Shown in pieces: positions 52,656-61,765 of a stretch of DNA of 64,000 nt. A program made the position numbers and the translations under genes. Every line of letters begins with the position of its first letter. The stretch's first letter is position 1. This DNA comes from Coriobacteriia bacterium. GTDB lineage: Bacteria > Actinomycetota > Coriobacteriia > Anaerosomatales > Anaerosomataceae. The DNA lies in the NCBI GenBank assembly GCA_030652115.1, contig JAUSBK010000007.1:414363-478362 (forward strand), given 5' to 3'. A model generated the notes under the pieces. It saw nothing but the letters and a program-made list of their open reading frames with translations. It searched no databases and was not told the origin of the DNA.

Positions 52656-55600
52656 ATGGCCGGGTTCGTACACCTTCACGTGCATTCGCACTTCAGCTTC
52701 ATGGACGGGGCAGCTTCCCCTGGCTTTCTTCTGGCGCGCGCTGTCGGATACGGCATGGATGCGCTTGCGCTCACCGATCATCAGGGGCTGTACGGAGCCA
52801 TCAGGTTCTATCGCGCAGCTCTGGCAGCGGGCGTCAGGCCGATCGTCGGAGCGGAGATCGTGATCGAGGCGGCCGGCCTCGAGGGCGGTGCGACGATCGA
52901 GGGCGACTTGCCGCCGGAGATGCGTCTTCCGCTGTCCCCTCCGGTCGGATTCGGGCGGGCGGCCGGGGCAGGCTTTCACCTCACGCTGCTCGCAAAGGAC
53001 ATCATCGGGTACCGCAACCTCTGCAGGTTGCTCTCGCGCACGCACGTGCGCACCGGTGACGAACCGTCGGTGGTCACCCTCGGCGATCTCGAGCAGTGTT
53101 CGGAGGGTCTCATCGGCCTTTCGGGCTGCCCGTGTGGTGAGGCGGGCGCCGCAGTGCTTGCAGGGCTCGGCTCGCGGGCCGAACGCGCGCTCCGGCACCT
53201 GGCCGATTGTTTCGCGCCGGACGACTTCTACGTGGAACTCATGCACCTCATGACGCCCGACAGCCCCCGGTACGTCTCCGCGCTCGTGGCGCTCGCGGAG
53301 CGGTGCGGGCTTCCGGTGGTTGCCACCAACAACGTGCACTACGCCGAGCGTATGCAGTTCCGCCTCCACGACGTGCTCGCCTCGGCGGGAGCGCATACGG
53401 CGCTTCCGGGACCGTACGACCGTCCGAACGCCGAGTTGTGGCTCAAGCCCGCCGGTGAGATGCGCCGCCTGTTCGCCGACGTGTCGCAGGCCTGCGATGC
53501 CACGCTCGAGATCGCGGAGCGCTGCAACCTCGACCTCGGCCTCGGCTCATTCCACTTCCCGGCGGCTGATGTGCCGGCAGGGGAGACCGCGTATTCGGTG
53601 CTCTCGAAGGCCGCATGGCACGGGCTCGAACAGCGCTATCGGCCGGTCACCCCCGAGGCGGTGCGGCGGCTGCAATACGAGCTCTCGGTCATTCAGGACC
53701 TCGGCTTTCCCGAGTACTTTCTCACGGTGAAGGACATCGTGGACTTTGCGAAGTCGCGCGGTATCCGGTGTAGCGGACGGGGGAGTGCGGGGGACTCCAT
53801 CGTCACGTACGTCCTCGGCATCACGGATGCGGACCCTATCGCACACGAGCTGCTCTTCGAGCGGTTTTTGAACCCGGAGCGACGGCAGATGCCCGACATC
53901 GACGTGGACTTCGACTCGCGCCGCAGAGACGAGGTGATCGCCTACATCTACGAGCGCTTCGGGCACGACCACGTGGCGATGGTGGCCACCGTGAACACGA
54001 TGACCGCCCGGAGCGCGGTGCGCACGGCGGCTAAGGCGCTCGGGCACCCGCCTGATGAGGTGAACGCCTTCTCGCGCTATCTGCCGTGGGTGAGTTCTCA
54101 CCGTCTACCTGAGGTTCTCGCCACGTATCCCGAATGCCGGGATCACCCTCTACTCAAGCCTGAGCATGCTCTGCTCGTGGAGCTCGCGACCGAACTCGAC
54201 CACACGCCGATGCACCTCGGTACGCACCTCGGCGGTTTCATCATCACGCGCGAGCCGATCGACAGCTGGATGCCGCTCCAGTGGGCCGCCAAGGGCGTGG
54301 TGGTCTCGCAGTACGACAAGGACGACATCGAGGCGCTCGGCCTCGTGAAGATGGACATCTTGGGGCTCCGCACCCATTCGGCGATCAGTGACACTGTGCG
54401 TATGGCGCGCGAACGGGTGGGCGAGGCGGCGGTGCCCGAGCCCTTCGAGCTGCCGCATGACGACCCGCGGGTGTACCGGCAGATCGCCTCGGCGGACACC
54501 GTGGGGATGTTCCAGCTCGAAAGCAGCGGCCAGCGCAACCTGGCGATGCGCCTCCAGGAGCGCGACTTCGAGGACATCATCGCGGCGATCTCGCTCTTCC
54601 GCCCCGGTCCGCTCGAAGCCGAGATGATCGTGCCTTTCATCCGCAGGCGGCACGGGCTCGAGCCGGTCACCGTGCCGCATCCGGGGATGGGCGAGGTCCT
54701 GCGAGGCAGCTACGGCGTGATCGTCTACCAGGAGCAGGTGCTGCAGGTCGCCCAGGCAGTGGCCGGTTTCACGCTTGCCGAGGCCGATAGCTTGCGCCGC
54801 GCGATGACCAAGGGTCGCAGCCGTGAGGCGATGGAGGCTATCCGGGTCCACTTCGTGGAGCGCGCGTGCGGCCTCGGCGTGGAGCTCGCCGTGGCCGAGG
54901 AGGTCTTTCGGCAGCTTGAGGGATTCGCCGCGTACGGCTTCTGCAAAGCGCATGCGGCGTGCTTCGCCGTCGTCAGTTACGCAACCGCATGGCTCAAGAC
55001 CTACTACCCGGCCGAGTTCGCGGCCGCGATCCTCAACAACGAGCCGATGGGCTTCTATAGTCCGCGGCTCGTGCTCGACGACGTGCGGCGCCACAGGATC
55101 GACGTGCTACCGCCGCACGTCAACGCTTCCTCGGCGGAGTTCACGGTAGAGCAAGACGGGGGCGCTGTGCGCGTCGGCCTCGGGAGCCTGCTCGACATGA
55201 CCTCGCGCCTGCTTCGAGTGTTGGAGGCCGAGCGAGCGGTGCGTCCCTTTGCCGATCTCGCCGACTTCCTCAAGCGGACGCGCGCCGAAGAGCCGGCCGC
55301 ACGGAGCCTCATACGCGTCGGGGCTCTCGATGGCCTGGGGGTGACCGACGCCGGACGCCCGCCGACGCGCGACGAGATGCTCGCGCTGTTGCCGGAGCTC
55401 AAGGCGGTCATCGCCAGGCAGGGCGTGGCCGGTGACGACACGCTGCTGATCGCACCTGCGCGTGCGCGGGGGCCTGTCGACACCGGTCACGTCTCGGGCT
55501 GGACGCCTGCGATGCGCCTTTCGGCCGAGCTCGAATGCCTCGGGCTTGCCATTACCGCGCATCCGCTGGCCCTCGCGCGGGCAGATCTCGAGCGGCGCGG

Positions 55601-56006
55601 TGTCATCTGGGCGCGCGACCTCCCCGCGTGTGAGGACCGCCAGCGCATTCGCGTGTGCGGCGTTCGCGAGCGCGCGCAGACCCCGCGGACCCGCTCGGGC
55701 AGGCGCACGTGCTTCCTCACGCTTGAGGACCCAACGGGGCTCATCGACGTGGTGGTGTTCGAGGACGCGCTCAACCGCTACGGCGATGTGATCGTGAAGA
55801 ACCGCGCGTATCTCATCGAGGGCGTGCTGCAGAACAACTGCGAGCGCGGGATCGCGCTCATCGCCGACCGAATCGAGCCCTATACCGTGCGAGACGACCG
55901 GCGGGAACTCGTCCGGCTCAGGCGGGGTGTCGGCGCGGGGCCACTGGGTCCGACCCTCGGCGGGGCAGGAGCCGAGGAGGAATCGGCGGGAATCCCTGCT
56001 GCGTAG
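52656..56006 (+). CDS. dnaE2: DNA polymerase III alpha subunit, DnaE2 (error-prone) type
   Basis: This 1116-residue C-family polymerase starts with a PHP domain (FVHLHVHSHFSFMDGA) and has the palm motifs GRGSAGDSIVTYVLG and PDIDVDFDSRRRDEV (two catalytic Asp), the finger helix-hairpin-helix region, and an OB-fold tail (from about residue 980, RRTCFLTLEDPTGLIDVVVF). DnaE2 works in SOS mutagenesis. The assignment rests on the SOS promoter, the DUF6504 partner and the polymerase's similarity by eye to DnaE2. A second DnaE elsewhere must replicate the chromosome. ATG 52656; no strong ribosome binding site, so coupled translation is likely. Confidence 0.88.
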   Translation: MAGFVHLHVHSHFSFMDGAASPGFLLARAVGYGMDALALTDHQGLYGAIRFYRAALAAGVRPIVGAEIVIEAAGLEGGATIEGDLPPEMRLPLSPPVGFGRAAGAGFHLTLLAKDIIGYRNLCRLLSRTHVRTGDEPSVVTLGDLEQCSEGLIGLSGCPCGEAGAAVLAGLGSRAERALRHLADCFAPDDFYVELMHLMTPDSPRYVSALVALAERCGLPVVATNNVHYAERMQFRLHDVLASAGAHTALPGPYDRPNAELWLKPAGEMRRLFADVSQACDATLEIAERCNLDLGLGSFHFPAADVPAGETAYSVLSKAAWHGLEQRYRPVTPEAVRRLQYELSVIQDLGFPEYFLTVKDIVDFAKSRGIRCSGRGSAGDSIVTYVLGITDADPIAHELLFERFLNPERRQMPDIDVDFDSRRRDEVIAYIYERFGHDHVAMVATVNTMTARSAVRTAAKALGHPPDEVNAFSRYLPWVSSHRLPEVLATYPECRDHPLLKPEHALLVELATELDHTPMHLGTHLGGFIITREPIDSWMPLQWAAKGVVVSQYDKDDIEALGLVKMDILGLRTHSAISDTVRMARERVGEAAVPEPFELPHDDPRVYRQIASADTVGMFQLESSGQRNLAMRLQERDFEDIIAAISLFRPGPLEAEMIVPFIRRRHGLEPVTVPHPGMGEVLRGSYGVIVYQEQVLQVAQAVAGFTLAEADSLRRAMTKGRSREAMEAIRVHFVERACGLGVELAVAEEVFRQLEGFAAYGFCKAHAACFAVVSYATAWLKTYYPAEFAAAILNNEPMGFYSPRLVLDDVRRHRIDVLPPHVNASSAEFTVEQDGGAVRVGLGSLLDMTSRLLRVLEAERAVRPFADLADFLKRTRAEEPAARSLIRVGALDGLGVTDAGRPPTRDEMLALLPELKAVIARQGVAGDDTLLIAPARARGPVDTGHVSGWTPAMRLSAELECLGLAITAHPLALARADLERRGVIWARDLPACEDRQRIRVCGVRERAQTPRTRSGRRTCFLTLEDPTGLIDVVVFEDALNRYGDVIVKNRAYLIEGVLQNNCERGIALIADRIEPYTVRDDRRELVRLRRGVGAGPLGPTLGGAGAEEESAGIPAA

Positions 56007-56067
56007 TCCTCGCCGGGGGCCCGCGGCGCCTGCGGGCGCTCGTCCGCGCCCTCGGCGCCTGCCCCGG

Positions 56068-56086
56068 CTGCGGAGTGACTCCGCAG
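56068..56086. terminator. Hairpin between the convergent dnaE2 and lipoprotein genes
   Basis: CTGCGGAG (56068-56075) pairs with CTCCGCAG (56079-56086) over 3 bases in a 117-bp gap between two genes that face each other. It may stop both transcripts. There is no clear T-run on either side. Confidence 0.4.
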
Positions 56087-56123
56087 GGACACCCGCCGAT
56101 TCTCACCGCGTATCCGCGAAACC

Positions 56124-56573
56124 CTACTGTGGTTCGTCCGCCCTGGCCACGAACTCCGCAGTCAGCGCCGGGCCGGGGCCACTGCCGTCGCTTTCGGCGA
56201 GCGTTCCTTCGGCGTAGACGAGCGCACCCTTGGTGCTGCATGCCGAGTCGAGGTCGTACATGTTCTCGATCCAGGCGATCACGGTTGCATCAGGCGATGG
56301 GTCCTCGCCGGGCGTGCCTTCGAGGATCAGCCAGGCGCCGTCGAGGTCGGCGCGGTACTGGAGCAGCCCGACGACGCGGACGCGTCCGCCGTCGAGCTCG
56401 GTGACGCCCACCACGCGCTCGGCCTCTGGTAACGGGTCGTGTGTGGCGACGGGCTCTTCGACGGCGGGTGTCCCGGGCGCTCCTGCGGGCTCTGCCGCGG
56501 AGCCGCATCCACCGACGGTCACGGCGAGCGTCCCCGCGAGAGCAAACACGCACACGATGAAGCCACGGGACAC
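56124..56573 (-). CDS. Small lipoprotein with OB-like domain, cotranscribed with dinB
   Basis: The 149-residue protein has a type II signal peptide: a basic start, a hydrophobic core (IVCVFALAGTLAVTV) and a lipobox VGGC with Cys23. The mature part begins with a Pro/Ala/Glu-rich tether, then a beta-rich domain (RVVGVTELDGGRVRVVGLLQ, YAEGTLAESD) that looks OB-fold-like; this is a guess from strand pattern. The start is GTG 56573, 8 bases after AGGAG that lies inside the end of dinB. The link of a surface lipoprotein with dinB is probably only operonic. Confidence 0.7.
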   Translation of the reverse strand: MSRGFIVCVFALAGTLAVTVGGCGSAAEPAGAPGTPAVEEPVATHDPLPEAERVVGVTELDGGRVRVVGLLQYRADLDGAWLILEGTPGEDPSPDATVIAWIENMYDLDSACSTKGALVYAEGTLAESDGSGPGPALTAEFVARADEPQ

Positions 56574-56577
56574 GAGA

Positions 56578-57789
56578 TCACTCCTCATCAGGTACCGCGT
56601 CGTACGAATCATCATGCCCGAAATCGATAGCGTCGTCGCCAAAACGTGCCTTGACCGCATCGATGCTTCGGACGAGCGCCCGGGTTCGATCGGTATCTCC
56701 AGAGGGTGCACCGGAGAGAAGGTCGAGCTGCTCGGCCCGCTCGGTGAAGCCCGATGCGCCGAAGCCGAGAAGCCTGAGTCCGGCACCTGGCGTCCATGTT
56801 TCGGTCAGCAGTTCGATCGCGACCGCGAGCAAGGCATCGTCGAGGTCGGTGGCGGCCGGAACCGTTCGGCTCGCGGTCCTCGTCGTGAAGTCCGCATAGC
56901 GGAGCTTCAGCGTGAGGGTCCGTGCCTTGAGCTCCTTGGCACGCAGGCGGCGCGCGACGCGCTGCACGAGTGAGCGCAGCGAGGCCTCGACCTCGGACCG
57001 CTCGCGTACGTCTTTCGGGAAGGTGTGCTCGTTGGACACGGACTTCACGCCGCTCTCCTCGTGAACGGAGCGAAGGTCGATGCCGCGTGCCCGTGCGACG
57101 AGATCCGGACCTGCGTTGCCGAGGAGTTGCGCCGCGCTCGCCTCGTCGAGCGACGCTAGCTGACCGATGATCCGGATGCCCGCGTCGTGCAGGTGCGCTG
57201 CGGTGGCCGCACCGACGCCGGGTATGGCCGAGACCGACATCGGTGCGAGGAACGCGGCCTCGGTCCCGGGAGGAACGATCGTGATGCCGTGCGGTTTGTC
57301 GTGGTCGGAGGCGATTTTGGCGACGGTCTTGGAGGTTGCCACGCCGATCGAGCAGGAGAGTCCGAGCTCGTCCACGCGACGCTGGATGCTCGAAGCAATG
57401 TCTCGCGGGTCGGTCGGATCATGAGGTGTCGGCGTGACGTCCAGGTAGGCCTCGTCGATCGAGACGCGCTGCACGTGTGGCGTGACGTCGAGGAATACGG
57501 CGCACACGGCGTCCGAGAGCTCGGAATAGCGGGCGAATCGGGGGCGCGCCCAGATGGCGTCGGGACAGCGGCGGGCGGCCTGCGCTGCCGGCATTGCCGA
57601 ATGGATGCCGAAGGTACGGGCCTCATAGGATGCGGTTGAGACCACACCTCTGCCGTGGGGCGAACCGCCGACGATGACGGGGAGCCCCCGCCATTCGGGA
57701 TGATCGAGCTGCTCGACCGATGCGAAGAAGGCATCCATGTCGATGTGCAGGACGGCGCGCCCCGTCCATGTCTGCGGTGATCGGGCCAT
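56578..57789 (-). CDS. dinB: DNA polymerase IV (DinB, Y-family)
   Basis: DinB is a translesion polymerase. The 403-residue protein has the catalytic motifs LHIDMDAFFASVEQLD and SIDEAYLDVT, the hairpin region IPGVGAATAAHLHDAG and the little-finger domain, but its C-terminus lacks an obvious beta-clamp box (QxLxLF-like); LLGFGASGFTERAEQLDLL contains QLDLL, which is a plausible clamp motif. ATG 57789 has a -10-like TACACT ending about 8 bp upstream, so it may be leaderless. No LexA box is seen in its promoter region. Confidence 0.92.
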   Translation of the reverse strand: MARSPQTWTGRAVLHIDMDAFFASVEQLDHPEWRGLPVIVGGSPHGRGVVSTASYEARTFGIHSAMPAAQAARRCPDAIWARPRFARYSELSDAVCAVFLDVTPHVQRVSIDEAYLDVTPTPHDPTDPRDIASSIQRRVDELGLSCSIGVATSKTVAKIASDHDKPHGITIVPPGTEAAFLAPMSVSAIPGVGAATAAHLHDAGIRIIGQLASLDEASAAQLLGNAGPDLVARARGIDLRSVHEESGVKSVSNEHTFPKDVRERSEVEASLRSLVQRVARRLRAKELKARTLTLKLRYADFTTRTASRTVPAATDLDDALLAVAIELLTETWTPGAGLRLLGFGASGFTERAEQLDLLSGAPSGDTDRTRALVRSIDAVKARFGDDAIDFGHDDSYDAVPDEE

Positions 57790-57822
57790 GGTTCGAGTGT
57801 AGGAGGGTCGGGCGCCGAGCGG

Positions 57823-57828
57823 TAGACT
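57823..57828 (+). promoter_or_regulatory. Candidate -10 of the nfo promoter
   Basis: TAGACT lies 20 bp before the nfo GTG, in the 59-bp gap shared with the divergent dinB gene. A clear -35 is not visible. The ribosome binding site GGAGG follows at 57838. Confidence 0.35.
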
Positions 57829-57848
57829 GTCGCCTCGGAGGTGGTCCC

Positions 57849-58718
57849 GTGTCGATCGGTGCGCATGTGGGTGTGGCGGGAGGCTACGCCAAGGCGGTGG
57901 ACTATGCCGTCTCGGTGGGCTGCGAAAGCATGCAGGTCTTCGCCAAGAGTCCCCGGCAGTGGAATTCCAGACCGCTCGATCCCGCCGTGACCGAGGCATT
58001 CCGGGCGCGAGTCGAGGAGACGGGTATGGGTCCCGTGCTGGTGCACACGGCGTACCTCATCAATCTCGGCAGTGCCGACGACATTCTGTGGGAGCGCTCG
58101 TTCGCAGCGCTGGCGGACGAGCTGATGCGAGCCGAGTCCCTGGGTGCGTCGTTCGTGGTGACGCACACCGGCACCGAGTATCGCGATGCGCCCGAGCGGA
58201 CGGCAGCCAGGATCGCCGAGGGCGTCGATCGAGCGTGGGTGCTTGCCAGGGTGGAGCGAGTCCGGCTGTTGCTCGAGAACACCGCCGCTGCAGGAACGAC
58301 CTTCGGCGACGGTCCCGACGAACTCGGAGCCGTGCTGGGTCTTCTCGACGCTGCCCGGGGGCACGTCGGAGTGTGCCTCGATACCTGTCATGCCCACGCC
58401 GCCGGCTACGACCTGTCGCAGGTTCACGTGTGGGAGGAGCTCATCGGCGCCTTCGAGCGCTGCTGCGGCATGCCGGTCGAGGCAGTTCATGCGAACGACT
58501 GTGCGTTCGCCGCGGGACTCCACAAGGACCGCCACGCCTGGATCGGCGACGGGACGATCGGGTACGAAGGGTTCGCGCATCTGTTTCGACAGGCGTGCCT
58601 GAGAGACCTGCCGATCGTCACCGAGATGCCGGGCGAGGTGCCCTACAAGGACGCCGAGAACATCACGCGCCTCAAACGGCTGCGTGACGCTTGCGCGGAA
58701 CCCTCAGAGCGCGCCTGA
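57849..58718 (+). CDS. nfo: Endonuclease IV (AP endonuclease Nfo)
   Basis: Nfo cuts DNA at abasic sites in base excision repair. The 289-residue TIM-barrel protein has the zinc-ligand motifs GAHVGVAGG, VLVHTAYLINLGS, CLDTCHAHAAGYD, VHANDC and the late DGTIGYEGF and TEMPGE. Length and motifs are normal. The GTG follows GGAGG. Its end overlaps the convergent exonuclease/GIY-YIG gene by 47 bp. Confidence 0.94.
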   Translation: MSIGAHVGVAGGYAKAVDYAVSVGCESMQVFAKSPRQWNSRPLDPAVTEAFRARVEETGMGPVLVHTAYLINLGSADDILWERSFAALADELMRAESLGASFVVTHTGTEYRDAPERTAARIAEGVDRAWVLARVERVRLLLENTAAAGTTFGDGPDELGAVLGLLDAARGHVGVCLDTCHAHAAGYDLSQVHVWEELIGAFERCCGMPVEAVHANDCAFAAGLHKDRHAWIGDGTIGYEGFAHLFRQACLRDLPIVTEMPGEVPYKDAENITRLKRLRDACAEPSERA

Positions 58719-60348
58719 CCGCGGAGAGGACCTGAGCGGCAGCCTCATCCGGGTCACCGTTGACGGGGATCCACATGGGTGCCTGTTGCTGGCGGTAGGC
58801 GTCGGTCATCCCGATGTCTCTGAGACGGCGGGGTGTCAGTGGACCATCCTGTCGGGCGCGCTGCTGTGCGCGGCGGAGGACACGCAGGATGCGCGCCCCG
58901 AAGTCACCTGAGACGACATCGTCGGCCGTGAACCTGATCGTCGCGAAACGCCACCCGCGTACGAGCACGATGGCGGCCATCGAGTGCTCGTCACCCTCGA
59001 GCACGACGATGACCTCGTCTGCCGAAGCGCGGCGGGCGACTGCCAGCGCGGAGAGCGTGCGATCGAGCGCGCGTGCCGCGTCGCGGTAGCGCGCGGCATC
59101 CTCGAACCGCTCGGCACGTGCGGAGCGCTCCTGCATGGTGTGCAGCATCTCGCGGAAGTCGGCGCCCTCGCCGTTGAACACTGCGAAGGCAGCATGTGCC
59201 CTGGCGCGGTAGGCGTCGGGTCCCATCGCCAGCACGTCTGGCGCGTGGCAGAGATGACGATCGCGCCGGAGACACTGGCCTTCGAGGCAGTCGGGCACGG
59301 CGCGACGGCATCGGCGCAGGCCGAAGTGCTCCGCTACGATGTCCGCGACAATGGCCGCTGCCCACTCGTTGCCGAGCGGACCCACGAGCTCACCGGTCCG
59401 CAACCGTCGTCGTGTGGGGCGCAGGTACGGGTAGTCAGCTGCGGGGTCAAGATGCAGGTACACCGGGCGGCGCTGCTGATGGTTGTTCCGGTTGAAGGCA
59501 GGCTGGTATCGATCGTGAAGCCTGACTTCCAGCAGCGAGGCATCGAGACCGGACACGAGCGGGATGTGGTCGATCGACACCACCTCTGATGCGGGACTAG
59601 AGCATTCCGTGTCGTCTGCGGCGTAGAAGTGGTTCCTGATGCGCGTTCTCAGGCTCTTGGCCCGGCCGACGAAGATCACACGGCTCTCGCTGTCCCGGAA
59701 GAGGTAGACGCCGGACCCGTCAGGCAGATGGGTGGCGAGCGCCAACTTGCGGGCGAGCCTGCTCTGCTGAGCCACGCCACAGAGTCGTGCGACTTCGGCC
59801 GCCGTTGTCATGCCGGCTGCCTGGATCTCGGGCACCATCGCGAGGAAGACTTCGGCCGTGGCAAGCGCATCGGGGAACGCACGGTGGTTGGGGACGGTCG
59901 GTATCTGGTACCGCAGCGCAAGGTCGCGAAGGTTGTGGCGCTCTACGTCAGAGCACAGCCGTCGGGCGAGACACAGGGTGTCGAGCACCGGCCGAGGAAA
60001 CGGCGTGCCCCACGCGCGCTCGGCCTCGTAGTCGAGAAAGCTGAGATCGAAGCGATAGTTGTGCGCGATGAGCACGGCACCGGCCGCAAAGTCACGGAAC
60101 AGCAGAATGGCTTCCTCGATCGGCATCGCACTCGCGGTCATCTCCTCGGTGATGCCCGTGAGGTGCTGTACCGCCGGGGGGATGGGCTCGGTGGGGCAGA
60201 CCAGCGCGCTGAAGTGCGCGGTAACGACGCCGTCCTCGATGCGGGCCGCACCGATCTCGATGACCGACGAAGTCCCGGGGCGGCAGCCGGTGGTTTCGAT
60301 GTCGACGGTTACGAAAGGGCCGCCGGTGAGTGATGTGAGTCCGAGCAT
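58672..60348 (-). CDS. DEDD exonuclease fused to a GIY-YIG (UvrC-like) nuclease
   Basis: The 558-residue protein joins an N-terminal DnaQ-type 3'-5' exonuclease (VDIETTG with Asp16 and Glu18, HNYRFDLSFLDYE, NHRAFPDALAT) to a GIY-YIG nuclease (GSGVYLFRDSESRVIFVGRA, with RTRIRNHF) and a UvrC-like C-terminus that has a UVR-type region (about 400-450). Such fusions occur in Actinobacteria (Cho/UvrC-like) and are thought to act in DNA repair. UvrC's second nuclease half (RNase H-like) is absent. ATG 60348 follows GGGACAGGG. Confidence 0.88.
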   Translation of the reverse strand: MLGLTSLTGGPFVTVDIETTGCRPGTSSVIEIGAARIEDGVVTAHFSALVCPTEPIPPAVQHLTGITEEMTASAMPIEEAILLFRDFAAGAVLIAHNYRFDLSFLDYEAERAWGTPFPRPVLDTLCLARRLCSDVERHNLRDLALRYQIPTVPNHRAFPDALATAEVFLAMVPEIQAAGMTTAAEVARLCGVAQQSRLARKLALATHLPDGSGVYLFRDSESRVIFVGRAKSLRTRIRNHFYAADDTECSSPASEVVSIDHIPLVSGLDASLLEVRLHDRYQPAFNRNNHQQRRPVYLHLDPAADYPYLRPTRRRLRTGELVGPLGNEWAAAIVADIVAEHFGLRRCRRAVPDCLEGQCLRRDRHLCHAPDVLAMGPDAYRARAHAAFAVFNGEGADFREMLHTMQERSARAERFEDAARYRDAARALDRTLSALAVARRASADEVIVVLEGDEHSMAAIVLVRGWRFATIRFTADDVVSGDFGARILRVLRRAQQRARQDGPLTPRRLRDIGMTDAYRQQQAPMWIPVNGDPDEAAAQVLSAVRRALRVPRKRHAAV

Positions 60349-60442
60349 CCCTGTCCCGTCACCTGATTCTTGTGCTCAATCCTACCATGCGTCGGAATGT
60401 GGCTATCTCGTGTGTCGTTCGTCACCGCCGCCGCGCTTCGCC

Positions 60443-60448
60443 TATGAT
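60443..60448 (+). promoter_or_regulatory. Candidate -10 of the acidic protein gene
   Basis: TATGAT lies 48 bp before the ATG at 60496 in the gap between divergent genes. The -35 at 17-18 bp spacing (TTCGTC or CGTCAC) is weak. The ribosome binding site is AAGGTGGGGAG (60481-60491). Confidence 0.35.
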
Positions 60449-60495
60449 GTAAGTGATTCGTACTCTCATATCGTCATCGTAAGGTGGGGAGTCTC

Positions 60496-61743
60496 ATGGC
60501 CTACTTCGTGGTGGAGCGCAGCAAAGAAGACGGGACCCTCCGCATCCCGTTGTCGGATGCCTACGACACCCGGGAGGCGGCGATCGCAGCGCTTTCCTCA
60601 GCCACCTCCACGGGCGCCGTCAGCCTGACCGGAGAGGTGTTCATCGCGGATCTCGGAAGCGCGGTGCCGGTCCTCGTCATGCAGAGCGCGCCAGCGCCCG
60701 CGCCATCAGAAGTGCCGGCGGAGGACGTCGAGGCGGAGGTAGAGGTTGAGGCTGAGCCAGAGGCAGAGGAGCCCGCTGCCGAGGCACTCGACGAGGACGT
60801 CAGCATGGAACCCGCCGCGCTTGACGAGAACGGTGCGGTGACCGCCTTCTCCTCGTGGGAGCCACTTGAGGAGATCGAGTCGTCTGAGACCGCGCTTGCC
60901 GACGCGCTCAAGCGGGCAGCCACCTCGCTTGAAGGGGAGGGGATCGTCGCTCCCGATTCGGTGCTGAGCGGTGATGAGATCGAAAGCGCCGAGGTTGTTG
61001 AGGAGGCGTCTGCGCCTGAGGCGGAGGCCGAAGAGGAGACCGTGCTCGAGACGGCCCTCGGCGAACCTCCCGTGGAGTCGGAGCCATCATCTGAAGACGA
61101 CCGCGACTGGCCATGGGCGAACGTCGAAGCCTACGAGATCAAGGTAGACGCCGACGCGTTGCTTGAGGAGACCGACGGGGACGCGCTCGAGCCCTTGGAG
61201 GTCACCGAGCCAGAGCCCGAGATCGTCGAGGACGAGATCACCCCCGTCGAGGAGCCCGAAGAGGTGCTCGACGAGGAGGCACCGATCATCACTAGCGCGC
61301 CTGCAGAGGGCGAGGAAGTCTACGTACCGCATCCAGTCATCCTGGGCGATTACGCGGACGCGCTCCCCGAACCGGAGCCCGTTGAGGCCCTCGAGCCCGA
61401 AGCCGGGGTCGAGGCGACCGCGGCCGACGAGGTTGACGATGAGGTGCTCTCGATCGAGGAGCCTGCTACAACTGTCACGATCGCCGAGGATCTCGTCTCT
61501 GAGGATGCCGAGGCAGAGGTCGAGGAGCCGGCTGCAGCGGCGGTCTTGGAGGAAGACGAGGCCGCGCCGGTGGCCGAGGCTGACGATTCCACTCCGTCGG
61601 TCCCCGAGGGCGGCTATGAAGCGACTGGCGAACTGAAGCTTGACGAGTACACCTGTCAGGATTGCGTGTACGCGAACACGTGCCCGAAGGTCGGTCAGAC
61701 GGCGCCCGCTGAGTGCGGTTCCTTCCAGTGGCGGACAGGATAA
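60496..61743 (+). CDS. Very acidic, low-complexity protein with N-terminal and C-terminal Cys domains
   Basis: I do not recognise this 415-residue protein. Residues 1-60 look like a small folded domain (AYFVVERSKEDGTLRIPLSD). Residues about 65-370 are very rich in Glu, Asp, Ala and Pro with no secondary-structure pattern and are probably disordered. The last 35 residues hold a tight Cys cluster, C-x2-C-x6-C-x10-C (CQDCVYANTCPKVGQ... AECGSFQW), that could bind zinc or an Fe-S cluster. No signal peptide or membrane segment. The base composition is like its neighbours. Confidence 0.65.
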   Translation: MAYFVVERSKEDGTLRIPLSDAYDTREAAIAALSSATSTGAVSLTGEVFIADLGSAVPVLVMQSAPAPAPSEVPAEDVEAEVEVEAEPEAEEPAAEALDEDVSMEPAALDENGAVTAFSSWEPLEEIESSETALADALKRAATSLEGEGIVAPDSVLSGDEIESAEVVEEASAPEAEAEEETVLETALGEPPVESEPSSEDDRDWPWANVEAYEIKVDADALLEETDGDALEPLEVTEPEPEIVEDEITPVEEPEEVLDEEAPIITSAPAEGEEVYVPHPVILGDYADALPEPEPVEALEPEAGVEATAADEVDDEVLSIEEPATTVTIAEDLVSEDAEAEVEEPAAAAVLEEDEAAPVAEADDSTPSVPEGGYEATGELKLDEYTCQDCVYANTCPKVGQTAPAECGSFQWRTG

Positions 61744-61765
61744 CCACAACTTCTTGGTGACAGAC

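Noticed and set aside
57790..57848. LexA box in the dinB/nfo promoter gap
   Set aside because: No CGAAC-N4-GTTCG or close variant is present.
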